DNA of 64,000 bases from Gordonia jinghuaiqii (GTDB lineage: Bacteria > Actinomycetota > Actinomycetes > Mycobacteriales > Mycobacteriaceae): the NCBI RefSeq assembly GCF_014041935.1, contig NZ_CP059491.1, positions 1,364,001 to 1,428,000 on the forward strand, read 5' to 3'. Position 1 is the first letter of the stretch, and every line of letters starts with the position of its first letter. Position numbers and translations under genes: made by a program. The notes beneath the pieces are model-generated. The model had not been told where the DNA came from. It ran no database searches and was given only the letters and a program-made list of their open reading frames with translations. Positions 11,277 through 20,118 of the stretch are shown in pieces.

Positions 11277-12383
11277 ATGGCATGTGCTCCCGGCTGGTCG
11301 GCGCGTCGTCGCGTCGTGGCGATGGGCGTGGCGGTGATCTGCGCGCTGTCTGCGGGGATGATCGGGGCAGGGCCCGGCCACGCGGCAGCTCCCGGCGAAC
11401 TGCGATCGGATGCGGGATGCGAATGGCGCACGCCCGAAGAGCGTGCCCAGCGCCTCCAGACGTGCACCTTCGAATCGGAGTCCTTGGGGCGCAAGGCGAC
11501 CGTGCAGGTCCGTGCGTCGGACAAGAAGCCCGGCCAGACCGAGCGCGGCATCTACTTCCTCGACGGGCTCGGGTCCAACCCCGACTTCAGCACGTGGACG
11601 CTGCCCGAGGCGGGTACCACCGCCGCCTACAGCTCCGGCTACACCCTGGTGCTTCCGGCCGGAGGTGCCGGCGAGTGGATGACCGACTGGAAGAAGGCCC
11701 CGACCGGCAAATCCGTGGCGCCGCAATGGAGCCGGTTCATCGGTAAGGAATTGCCGGCTTACCTGAAGCGCAACTTCGGGGTGGATCCCACGAAGAATGC
11801 GATTGTCGGAGTGTCGATGTCGGCGGGACCCGCGGTGATTCTCGCGCTCGACCACCCCGAGGTGTTCAAGGTCGCACGCTCCTATTCGGGGTATTACCCG
11901 ACGGACAATCCGGTGGGATGGCTGGCGATTCCGGCCATTCAGAAGGAACGCGCCGACATCGAGAACGGCCGGACCGCCATGTGGGGCGACCCCGAGGCTC
12001 CGGGCAATGCGTGGGCGCACCACGACGTGATGTCGCGGATCGGTGAGGTCAAAGAGACCAAGCAGAAGATCATCGTGTCCACCGGGAACGGCATCCCCAC
12101 CAACCATGAACTGCGCGAGGCGAACAAAGTCCTCGAGAAGGAACTCGCCGCCGATCCGAACGCGGGGCCCGCGCTCCTGCAGAAGGCGGCGACCGCACTC
12201 GCACTCGGAGTCGTGCTCGAGTCCGGTGCCCTGGTGTCGACGGGCGCTCTGCAGGCGACGGCGGCACAGCTCGGCCTGCCCATCTCCTTCGGTTACCGCA
12301 ACGGCGGCCACAACTGGTTTGCGTGGGCGGCAGACGCCTCGGACGACGCGCGCGTGGTCGAGCGGGCGCTCGAGGCGAGCTAG
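11277..12383 (+). CDS. secreted antigen-85-like esterase / mycolyltransferase-family protein
   Basis: A 368-residue alpha/beta hydrolase with a signal peptide (hydrophobic core VVAMGVAVICALSAGMI, likely cleavage after GHA near residue 36). It shows the esterase-D/antigen-85 pattern: GIYFLDGLGSNPDFSTW, a nucleophile in VGVSMSAGPAV (Ser180) and a late catalytic His in GGHNWFAW (His345). Relatives transfer mycolic acids to trehalose or arabinogalactan in the cell wall of mycolata. This one is a divergent member, so mycolyl transfer versus plain esterase activity is open. The ATG at 11277 has a GGAGG ribosome site. Confidence 0.85.
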   Translation: MACAPGWSARRRVVAMGVAVICALSAGMIGAGPGHAAAPGELRSDAGCEWRTPEERAQRLQTCTFESESLGRKATVQVRASDKKPGQTERGIYFLDGLGSNPDFSTWTLPEAGTTAAYSSGYTLVLPAGGAGEWMTDWKKAPTGKSVAPQWSRFIGKELPAYLKRNFGVDPTKNAIVGVSMSAGPAVILALDHPEVFKVARSYSGYYPTDNPVGWLAIPAIQKERADIENGRTAMWGDPEAPGNAWAHHDVMSRIGEVKETKQKIIVSTGNGIPTNHELREANKVLEKELAADPNAGPALLQKAATALALGVVLESGALVSTGALQATAAQLGLPISFGYRNGGHNWFAWAADASDDARVVERALEAS

Positions 12384-12500
12384 GCACTCTGTCCCGACGC
12401 GGCGTCGGCGAAGACTGAGGACCGTGGTCCCTGTCGCCGGCGACGATTGTGCGAGACGCTGGAGGCCGAGAAGGTTGCCGGCCCAGTAGGAGCTCGCCCC

Positions 12501-13415
12501 ATGCCCGCCAGTTCTGGTTCGCTCGTCATCGAGGCCGCCGGCCTGCGCAAGCGGTTCGGCTCGTTCACCGCCCTCGACGGACTCGACCTGCAGGTGAACA
12601 GCGGCGAGGTGGCGGGCTTCCTCGGGCCGAACGGGTCGGGCAAATCGACGACAATCCGCATCCTGCTGGGCATGTACCGCCACGACGGCGGTCGCGCCGA
12701 GGTGTTCGGTCTGGACCCCGCAACCGATTCGGTCCCGATACACCGCAGGCTCGCCTACGTACCCGGCGATGTGAACCTGTGGCCGCAACTGTCCGGCGGC
12801 GAGTGCATCGACCTGCTGCTGTCGCTGCGGGAGGTCACCCGACCGGGGGCCACCCGCAAGAACGAGCTCATCGAACGCTTCGAACTCGATCCGACCAAGA
12901 AGGCGTCGACCTACTCCAAGGGCAACCGGCAGAAGATCGCGCTGATCGCCGCGCTGGCGACGGACACCGAACTGCTCATCCTCGACGAACCGACCTCGGG
13001 GCTGGACCCGTTGATGACCAACGAGTTCGGGGCCTGCGTACGCGAACGGGCAGCCGAGGGCACCGCCGTCCTGATGTCGAGCCACATCCTCTCCGAGGTC
13101 GAGGAACTGTGCGAGACGGTGACCATCATCCGCGCGGGAGTCACCGTGCAAACCGGAACGCTCGCCGAACTCCGGCACCTACGGCGGTCCCGGGTCACTG
13201 TGACCGCGGCCGGCGTCCTGGACGACCTCGCGACCATCCCCGGCGTGTACGACTTCGACGCCGAGGGCACCTCGGCCACCTTCACCGTCGACGACGCCGG
13301 GCTCGCGGCGGTGACGCGTGCTCTTGCCGCGACCGAGGTCCGGGCGCTGTCCGTCGAACCGCCCGGTCTGGAAGAGCTCTTCCTGCATGCCTATTCCGAC
13401 GCCGGTGGCCGATGA
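12501..13415 (+). CDS. ABC transporter ATP-binding protein (exporter)
   Basis: A 304-residue ATPase with Walker A LGPNGSGKSTT (about residue 44), a divergent signature YSKGNRQK in place of LSGGQ, Walker B LLILDEPTSGLDP, and a switch His in LMSSHILSE. The C-terminal 90 residues form an accessory domain typical of drug/antibiotic exporters. ATG 12501 is chosen for its AGGAGC site; an upstream GTG at 12447 is less likely. It overlaps the permease gene by 4 bp (ATGA), so the two subunits are coupled. The substrate is unknown. Confidence 0.9.
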   Translation: MPASSGSLVIEAAGLRKRFGSFTALDGLDLQVNSGEVAGFLGPNGSGKSTTIRILLGMYRHDGGRAEVFGLDPATDSVPIHRRLAYVPGDVNLWPQLSGGECIDLLLSLREVTRPGATRKNELIERFELDPTKKASTYSKGNRQKIALIAALATDTELLILDEPTSGLDPLMTNEFGACVRERAAEGTAVLMSSHILSEVEELCETVTIIRAGVTVQTGTLAELRHLRRSRVTVTAAGVLDDLATIPGVYDFDAEGTSATFTVDDAGLAAVTRALAATEVRALSVEPPGLEELFLHAYSDAGGR

Positions 13416-15055
13416 TGGTGTCGGCGACACGATCCCGTGAGACGGCGGTGGCATCGCCGGTGGCCTCCGGGCTGACCGGGACGATGCTGCTTCTCCGGTT
13501 GATGTTGCGGCGTGAGCGGCTGACGATCGCGGTCACCTTCGGGGTCTTCGTGCTGCTGAACGCGTCCACGGCGGCATCCATCGCGTCGGCGTACCCGACT
13601 CCGCAGGCTCGCGCCGAAGCGCAGACGGGGCTGGGCGCGAACGCTGCCTTCCGTTTCCTTCTCGGGCCGTTGGATCACGTCGACTCCACGGCATCGCTGA
13701 CCGTGTGGCGGGCCGGGTTGTTCCTGATCGCCGCGCTCGGGGTGTGCGTCGTGCTGCTCGTGGTGCGGCAGACCCGCAAGGAGGAGGAACTCGGTCGCGC
13801 CGAGCTGGTGCGGGCCGCCGTCACCGGGCCGCTCGCGCCGCTGGCCGCGGCCGCCGTCGTCGCCGCGGTCTTCGGTGTCGTCGTCGCCGCGGGCATGTCC
13901 CTCATGCTGTTTCCGCTCGGCGCGGACGCCCTGGAGGTGCTGGCTGTGTTCGCGCAGTATGCGACGGTCGGTCTCGCGGCGGCGGGAACCGCATTGGTGA
14001 CCGCGCAGATCGCCCGGACCTCTCACATCGCGAACATGGCTGCGGCGCCGATCATCTTGGTCGGATACCTGCTTCGCGGAGTCGCCGATGCGGCCGGAGG
14101 ATGGTCCTGGCTGCGGTGGGTGACCCCCATCGGCTGGGCACAGCTCATCGACCCGTTCGGCGCTGACAACCTCTGGTTCGCGCTGCCCTCGTGTGCGGTG
14201 TTCGCCGGCGGTGTCGCGGTGGCGGCGCTGCTGTCGACCCGACGGGATCTCGGCGCCGGCCTCATCGCGCCACGTCCCGGCCCGGCGTCGGCAAGCGGTC
14301 TGACGTCCATCGAGGCGGTGACGGCACGGCTGACGTTGCCGTTGTTGTGGTCATGGGTCGGTGCGGTCTTCGCCTATGGTCTCATCGTCGGGTTCCTGCA
14401 ACCCTCGGTCGACGACCTGGCGCAGGGCAATGAGGTTTTCGCCGACATCATGCGGCACTCCGGTGTCGAAGCCTCGCTCGGAACACTGTTCGGTGTCACG
14501 CTGATGGCGTTCTTCGCGGTCGCGGCCAGCGCCTGGGCGGTCAACGTCGCGACGCGGCTTCGGGCCGAGGAGAACGCGGGGCGGACCGAGATGTTGCTTG
14601 CCACCCCCACGTCGCGAATCCGTTATCTGCGAGCGCATCTCGTGTTCGTCACGGTGGGTGTGCTGGGGATACTGGTGGCCGCCACGACCGCGATGACCCT
14701 GGGGGCATGGGTGGCCGGTGGCGATGCGGCCGGTCTCGGCTGGGCCGCGGTGCGCTCGGCGGCCGCGCAGGTTCCGGCTGCTCTACTCGTATCGTCGATT
14801 GCCCTGTCGCTCTACGCGTTACGACCTGTGTTGGTGCCCCTGGGGTGGCTCGTCGTGGTCGCAACGCTGTTCCTCGGCCCGATGTCCGGGATGTTCGACC
14901 CGCCGCAATGGCTTGCCGACCTCGCTCCGTTCACCCACTCGCCGCTCGTCCCGGTGGAGCCGATGAACTGGGTGCCGGTGGTGGTGATGCTCTGTCTGGC
15001 AGGGGTTGTCGCCGGAGTATCGACGTGGCGGTTCCGGGTGCGTCAGATCGGGTGA
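13412..15055 (+). CDS. ABC transporter permease, large two-half exporter type
   Basis: A 547-residue membrane protein built of two similar halves, each with about six hydrophobic segments. A soluble stretch around AGLIAPRPGPASASG lies between the halves, and RLRAEENAGRTEMLLATPTSR forms the second coupling region. This layout matches the tetronasin/polyketide-antibiotic exporter permeases of actinobacteria. It pairs with the ATPase encoded immediately upstream (ATGA overlap). It would export a hydrophobic compound; which one cannot be read from sequence. Confidence 0.85.
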   Translation: MMVSATRSRETAVASPVASGLTGTMLLLRLMLRRERLTIAVTFGVFVLLNASTAASIASAYPTPQARAEAQTGLGANAAFRFLLGPLDHVDSTASLTVWRAGLFLIAALGVCVVLLVVRQTRKEEELGRAELVRAAVTGPLAPLAAAAVVAAVFGVVVAAGMSLMLFPLGADALEVLAVFAQYATVGLAAAGTALVTAQIARTSHIANMAAAPIILVGYLLRGVADAAGGWSWLRWVTPIGWAQLIDPFGADNLWFALPSCAVFAGGVAVAALLSTRRDLGAGLIAPRPGPASASGLTSIEAVTARLTLPLLWSWVGAVFAYGLIVGFLQPSVDDLAQGNEVFADIMRHSGVEASLGTLFGVTLMAFFAVAASAWAVNVATRLRAEENAGRTEMLLATPTSRIRYLRAHLVFVTVGVLGILVAATTAMTLGAWVAGGDAAGLGWAAVRSAAAQVPAALLVSSIALSLYALRPVLVPLGWLVVVATLFLGPMSGMFDPPQWLADLAPFTHSPLVPVEPMNWVPVVVMLCLAGVVAGVSTWRFRVRQIG

Positions 15056-15070
15056 CCGATCGCCGGGCTC

Positions 15071-15117
15071 ATCCGGTTGTGCTTGTGCCCGGCAGGCGGG
15101 ACAAAACGCAACCGGAT
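15071..15117. terminator. hairpin between convergent genes
   Basis: ATCCGGTTG at 15071-15079 pairs perfectly with CAACCGGAT at 15109-15117. The 29-nt loop itself contains CCCG/CGGG. It lies in the 94-bp gap between the ABC permease and citA, which converge, so it may serve both directions. Confidence 0.45.
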
Positions 15118-15149
15118 CGTCCGGGTGCTCGGCCAAGGATTGTCGTCGC

Positions 15150-16277
15150 CTACAACCCCGGCTTCACCAGGTCGCCCCAGCCCTCGACGTCCTCGGGACG
15201 ACGCGGTGCGGGGCCGGTGTAGATCGCGGCCGGCCGCACCAGTTTGCCCAGACGCTTCTGCTCGAGGATGTGCGCACACCAGCCGGCGGTGCGGCCACAG
15301 GTGAACATCGCGGGCATCATGTGCGTGGGCACCTCGGCGAAGTCGAGGATGACCGCGGCCCAGAACTCGACGTTGGTCTCGATGGCGCGGTCGGGGCGTC
15401 GTTCCCGGAGTTCGGTGAGCGCAGCCTGTTCGAGAGCGGCGGCCACCTCGAAGCGGGGTACCCCCAGCTCCTGTGCGGTGCGTCGGAGAACGCGGGCGCG
15501 GGGATCCTCGGCGCGGTACACGCGGTGCCCGAAGCCCATCAGCTTCTCCTTGCGATCGAGGATGCCCTTGACGAGTCCCCGTGCGTCACCGGTGTTCTCG
15601 ACCTCTTCGATCATCGGCAGCACGCGCGCCGGAGCGCCGCCGTGCAGCGGTCCCGACATCGCGCCGATCGCCCCGGACAGCGACGCCGCGACGTCGGCGC
15701 CGGTGGAGGCGATCACGCGGGCGGTGAAGGTCGACGCGTTCATGCCGTGTTCTGCCGCGCTCACCCAGTACGCATCGATGGCGGCGACGTGCCGGGGATC
15801 GGGGTCGCCCTTCCATCGCGTCATGAAACGCGCGGTGACGGTTTCACATTCGTCGATGATGTGCTGCGGAACCGCGGGCCGATGGATGCCGCGTGCCGAC
15901 TGCGCCACATACGACAAGGCCATCACCGATGCGCGCGCCAGGTTGTCGCGGGCGGTCTCGTCGTCGATGTCGAGCAGCGGCTGGTAACCCCAGATCGGGG
16001 CCAGCATCGCCAGCGCGGCCTGCACATCGACGCGGACGTCGCCGGTGTGGATGGGCAGCGGGAACGGTTCGGCCGGCGGGAGACCGTTGCCGAACTGCCC
16101 GTCGACCAGCAGCGCCCACACATCGGCGAAGGTCACCTTGTTCTCGACGAGGTCTTCGATGTCGACGCCGCGGTAACGCAGGTTGCCGCCGTTCTTGTCC
16201 GGCTCGGCGATGTCGGTGGTGAACGCCACCACGCCTTCGAGGCCGGTGACGAAATCCTCGGGAACTGCGTTGGCCAT
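15150..16277 (-). CDS. citA: citrate synthase 2 (CitA type)
   Basis: A 375-residue type-II-like short citrate synthase. It contains GNLRYRGVDIEDLV, the oxaloacetate-binding SGPLHGGAPARVL histidine, and MGFGHRVYRAEDPRA. The third active-site position reads NVEFW, with Glu where GltA has Asp (NVDFY). It would condense acetyl-CoA (or propionyl-CoA) with oxaloacetate. ATG 16277 is chosen for its GAGGTGG site; an ATG at 16298 lies upstream. The length and place match Rv0889c. A second, larger citrate synthase is encoded at 27.5 kb. Confidence 0.92.
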   Translation of the reverse strand: MANAVPEDFVTGLEGVVAFTTDIAEPDKNGGNLRYRGVDIEDLVENKVTFADVWALLVDGQFGNGLPPAEPFPLPIHTGDVRVDVQAALAMLAPIWGYQPLLDIDDETARDNLARASVMALSYVAQSARGIHRPAVPQHIIDECETVTARFMTRWKGDPDPRHVAAIDAYWVSAAEHGMNASTFTARVIASTGADVAASLSGAIGAMSGPLHGGAPARVLPMIEEVENTGDARGLVKGILDRKEKLMGFGHRVYRAEDPRARVLRRTAQELGVPRFEVAAALEQAALTELRERRPDRAIETNVEFWAAVILDFAEVPTHMMPAMFTCGRTAGWCAHILEQKRLGKLVRPAAIYTGPAPRRPEDVEGWGDLVKPGL

Positions 16278-16405
16278 GACAACCACCTCACTCGACATCT
16301 GTGTCGTGCATCCGCGTGCGTGCGATCTGAATCGAACTGTAGATCAGCTCGACGCTCCGCGTGTACCCAGGAGTAACACGCCTGTCCCGGAGTAGCGTCA
16401 GGACG

Positions 16406-17140
16406 GTGTTGGACGAGCCACGTGAACCCATCGACCTGCCGAACATGCGTGTCGGCTACGGCGGCGGAATACCCCCCAACATCGGTGAGGGCGACCGCGC
16501 AGCGGGCGCCGACGGCATCCGCGAGAATCTCGACCCCAGCTGGTTACGCGGCGACCCGCCCTGGCTGGACCTGTTCAATGTGTGGCTGCGCGAAGCGCTC
16601 GACGCCCGTATCGCAGAACCGAACGCGATGGTCCTGGGCACCGCCGACGCCGAAGCTCGGCCGTCGACGCGCACCGTGCTGTGCAAAGGCGTCGACGCGG
16701 ACGGTGTGGTCTTCTTCACCGGCTACGACTCCGACAAGGGACGGCATCTGGCCGCGAATCCGTATGCGTCGGTGACCTTCCCGTGGATCGCGCTCGAACG
16801 GCAGGTCCATTTCCGCGGGCCCGTCGAACATGTGAGTGCCGAAGAGATACAGGCGTATTGGGAACTACGGCCTCGCGGTTCCCAGCTCTCGGCCGCGTCG
16901 TCGGATCAGTCACGGCCCATCGGGAGCCGCATCGACCTGGAACGGAAGACCGCTGCGGTGGCCGAGAGCTACGGCGGTTTCGACGGCGTCGAGGAGATCC
17001 CGGTGCCGCCCAGCTGGGGTGGCTACCGCATCAGACCCGTCGAGGTCGAGTTCTGGCAGGGCCGGGCGAACCGATTGCACAATCGCGTCCGGCTGACCCA
17101 CGTCGACCACGCCTGGCGGGTCGAGCGGCTCCAACCCTGA
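16406..17140 (+). CDS. pdxH: pyridoxamine 5'-phosphate oxidase
   Basis: A 244-residue FMN enzyme that oxidises pyridoxamine or pyridoxine 5'-phosphate to pyridoxal phosphate. Motifs include PNAMVLGTADAEARPSTRTVLCKG and FFTGYDSDKGRHLAANP (FMN and substrate binding). The C-terminal signature is VEFWQGRANRLHNRVRL. The GTG at 16406 gives the usual family N-terminus; a TTG follows directly and an ATG exists at 16445. The 108 bp upstream to ATG 15... of citA region are divergent, so both genes may share a control region. It supplies the cofactor used by SerC and other PLP enzymes. Confidence 0.92.
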   Translation: MLDEPREPIDLPNMRVGYGGGIPPNIGEGDRAAGADGIRENLDPSWLRGDPPWLDLFNVWLREALDARIAEPNAMVLGTADAEARPSTRTVLCKGVDADGVVFFTGYDSDKGRHLAANPYASVTFPWIALERQVHFRGPVEHVSAEEIQAYWELRPRGSQLSAASSDQSRPIGSRIDLERKTAAVAESYGGFDGVEEIPVPPSWGGYRIRPVEVEFWQGRANRLHNRVRLTHVDHAWRVERLQP

Positions 17141-17239
17141 CGGGGCCCGCACGTCGGCGGCCAACCGGAAGGACTCGGATCGAAAGCCCCACCGGACAGC
17201 GTATTTCGGTGTCGCGGGCGGCACCGCACCGGAAAGGCG

Positions 17240-19987
17240 CTACGACGACGCCATGGCGCGAACGATCGCCTTGCGGACCTCCTCGACCACCAGCACCGAC
17301 GACGCCACGCCCACGGCCCACGCCCACTGCGCGGCGGTGAGGCCGGTGGTGTCGAACAGATCCTGGAGGAATCCGACGTTGACGACCGCGACCTGCAGCA
17401 CGATCACCGCGACCAGTGAGATCCAGATCGCCTGGTTGGTGAAGGTCTGGAGCGAGAACACCGATCCGCGTTCCGAGCGAACGTTGAGCAGGTTGAAGAC
17501 CTGATAGAAGACGAATGTCGTGAACCCGAGCGTGGTGGCGAACAACGGATCGGATGCGCTGTCGGGGAAGACGTCGTCGGCGAACACGATGGTTCCGATG
17601 GTGCCGACCGTCATCACCACACCCAGGAACAGGATGCGCAGGATCCGGTCGGTCGTCAGCAGCCGCTCGCTCGGTGATCGTGGCTTCTGCTTCATGGTGT
17701 CGGGATCGGTCGGGTCGACACCCAGCGCGAGGGCGGGCGGGCCGTCCATGATGATGTTGACCCATAGGATCTGGAGCGCGGTGAACGGTGCGCCGCCGGC
17801 GATTCCGGCCACGCCGGCGGTCAGGAAGATCAGCACGAAGCCCCACGCCGTCGTCAACTGGAACTTGACGAACTTGACGATGTTGGCATAGATCCCGCGG
17901 CCGTCACGGACGGCGGAGATGATGGTCGCGAAGTTGTCGTCGGTCAGGATCATCTCGGCCGCACCCTTGGACACGTCGGTGCCGGTGATTCCCATGGCGA
18001 TCCCGATGTCGGCCTGCTTGAGCGCCGGTGCGTCGTTGACGCCGTCGCCGGTCATCGCGACCACCTCGCCGCCGGCCTGCAACGCCTCCACGTAGCGGAT
18101 CTTGTGCTCCGGGGCCACCCGGGCAAGGACGCCGAAGCTCGCTGCACGCGACGACAATTCGGCATCGTCGAGGTTGTCGAGTTCGGTGCCGGAGATCGCC
18201 TCGCCAACGATCCCGAGGTCACCACAGATCGCCGACGCCGTCGCCAGATGATCACCGGTGATCATGTGGACTCCGATACCGGCATCGCGGGCGGTCTTGA
18301 TCGCCGCGCGAGCCTCGGGCCGGGGCGGATCGAGAATCCCGACGACGGCGTAGACCGACAGATCCGCGACGGCGTCGAACAACCCCGAATCGGAGGGAAG
18401 CCGGGGGAGGGTGGTGCCGGCGATCATGAGGGTGCGAAGTCCCTGATGTGCGAGTGCGTCGATGGCGGTGCGGATTCCGTCGCGATCGGCGTCGGTGATC
18501 GGCCGGTCGCCGTCGGCTCCGCGTACCCGTGTCGCCCGGCTCAGCAGCACGTCCGGCGCGCCTTTGGCATAGCAGCGGAACTTCTCGCCTGCGGCCGGGT
18601 CGCTGCTCTCGTGGAAGGTGGCCATGAACTTGTAGGCGGAATCGAACGGCACCTCGCCCAGGCGTGGGTAGTTCGCGCGGGCGCCTGCGACGTCGATGCC
18701 ACCCTTCTCCGCCAGCACCACCAGTGCGCCCTCGGTCGGATCACCCACCAGCACTCCCTCGTTCACCGATGCGTCGTTGCACAACGCCATCGCCAGGAAC
18801 GCGCGGTGGAAGTCGGGCAGCGCATCCTCGGTGTCGGTGAGGATCTTGCCGTCGGTCGAGTACCCCTCGCCGGTGACCCGGTGACGACGACCGGCCGCGA
18901 CCAGGGCGCGGACGGTCATCTCGTTGAGGGTCAGCGTCCCGGTCTTGTCCGTGGCGATCTGCGTTGTGCTGCCGAGGGTCTCGACCGCGGCCAGCTGTTT
19001 GACGATCGCGCCGCGTTTGGCCAGACGTGATGCACCGAGGGCGAGAGTGAAGGCGACGACGGCCGTGAGGCCCTCGGGGATGGTGGCGACGGCCAGCGAC
19101 ACCGCGGTCAGCAGCAGATCCGACCACGACTCGCCTCGCAACAGTCCGAGGATGAACACGATCACCACCACGACGATCGCGATGCCCGTCAGCAGCGTCG
19201 CGAGTTGGTCGATCCGACGCTGCAGGGGGGTCTTGTCGGTGCCGGCTCGGCCGAGGAGGCTCGCGATGGTGCCGATCTGGGTGGACATGCCGGTACCAGT
19301 GACCACCATGGTTGCGCGGCCGCGGGTCACCTCGGTGTTCATGAACAGCATGTTCGTGCGGTCACCGATGGGGAGGCCAGGATCGTCGAGGTCGTCGACC
19401 GTCTTGTCGACGGGGTGGGATTCGCCGGTCAGTGCCGACTCGGCGACCTGGAGCCGTACGGCCTCGACCACTCGTCCGTCGGCAGGCACCGCGTCGCCGG
19501 CCTCGAGGAGCACCACGTCGCCGGGAACGAGTTCGGTGCGGTCGACCTGATGTTCGCGCCCGTCGCGTCGTACCCGTGACAAGGCCACCGACATGTTCTG
19601 CAGTGCGCGCAGGCTCTCCTCTGCCCGGGTTTCCTGCACGTAGTTGAGGATCGTGTTGAAGGTGATGACGGCGAGGATCACCACTGGTGTCTCCCACTCG
19701 TGGGACACCGCGGCGCTGACCACCGCGGCCACCACGAGGACGAGTGTCATCTTGTCGGCGAGCAGCCGCACGATCTTGCGCCATCCGGACTCACCGGCCA
19801 CCTCGGTGAGTCGGTTCTCGCCGTAGGTCGTGCGGCGCTCGCGCACCCCGGCATCGGACAGGCCGGTCGTGGTGTCGGTGGCGAGCCGGGCGATGACCTC
19901 TCCGACGGTCGCGGTGTGAACGTCGTGACCCGTGAGGAGGCTGTCCGCTGCGGGCACGGGATGGGGGTCGTCCGGAAGTCGGGTCAT
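17240..19987 (-). CDS. P2-type cation-transporting ATPase (Ca/Mn type)
   Basis: A 915-residue P-type ATPase. It has an N-terminal cation-ATPase domain (about residues 20-80), TGES (187-190), the phosphorylation site DKTGTLT (Asp347), the M4 PEGL ion-site motif just before it, and the hinge MTGDGVNDAPALKQADIG. The M6 segment reads NIIMDGPPALALGVDP, which resembles the secretory-pathway Ca2+/Mn2+ pumps (NIIMDGPPAQSLG) more than SERCA (NLVTDG). It should pump Ca2+ or Mn2+ across the plasma membrane. It resembles mycobacterial CtpF in length and type; orthology is not established. Confidence 0.9.
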   Translation of the reverse strand: MTRLPDDPHPVPAADSLLTGHDVHTATVGEVIARLATDTTTGLSDAGVRERRTTYGENRLTEVAGESGWRKIVRLLADKMTLVLVVAAVVSAAVSHEWETPVVILAVITFNTILNYVQETRAEESLRALQNMSVALSRVRRDGREHQVDRTELVPGDVVLLEAGDAVPADGRVVEAVRLQVAESALTGESHPVDKTVDDLDDPGLPIGDRTNMLFMNTEVTRGRATMVVTGTGMSTQIGTIASLLGRAGTDKTPLQRRIDQLATLLTGIAIVVVVIVFILGLLRGESWSDLLLTAVSLAVATIPEGLTAVVAFTLALGASRLAKRGAIVKQLAAVETLGSTTQIATDKTGTLTLNEMTVRALVAAGRRHRVTGEGYSTDGKILTDTEDALPDFHRAFLAMALCNDASVNEGVLVGDPTEGALVVLAEKGGIDVAGARANYPRLGEVPFDSAYKFMATFHESSDPAAGEKFRCYAKGAPDVLLSRATRVRGADGDRPITDADRDGIRTAIDALAHQGLRTLMIAGTTLPRLPSDSGLFDAVADLSVYAVVGILDPPRPEARAAIKTARDAGIGVHMITGDHLATASAICGDLGIVGEAISGTELDNLDDAELSSRAASFGVLARVAPEHKIRYVEALQAGGEVVAMTGDGVNDAPALKQADIGIAMGITGTDVSKGAAEMILTDDNFATIISAVRDGRGIYANIVKFVKFQLTTAWGFVLIFLTAGVAGIAGGAPFTALQILWVNIIMDGPPALALGVDPTDPDTMKQKPRSPSERLLTTDRILRILFLGVVMTVGTIGTIVFADDVFPDSASDPLFATTLGFTTFVFYQVFNLLNVRSERGSVFSLQTFTNQAIWISLVAVIVLQVAVVNVGFLQDLFDTTGLTAAQWAWAVGVASSVLVVEEVRKAIVRAMASS

Positions 19988-20118
19988 GGCGCACCTTGCC
20001 TGTTGTCACTCGCGTCGCGGGTCCGGTGGGGGCGGTGTCGGACACCTCGACCCTAACCGCCTCCGGTGCGGCCGGACGCGGTAGGCGATGCCTGGGCCCC
20101 GGTCCTAGGATCGTGCGA

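Noticed and set aside
11244..13178. 644-codon minus-strand open frame under the esterase and ABC ATPase genes
   Set aside because: It spans two well-supported plus-strand genes and contains no recognisable domain.
15006..16376. 456-codon plus-strand open frame under citA
   Set aside because: Antisense of a clear citrate synthase; no domain seen.
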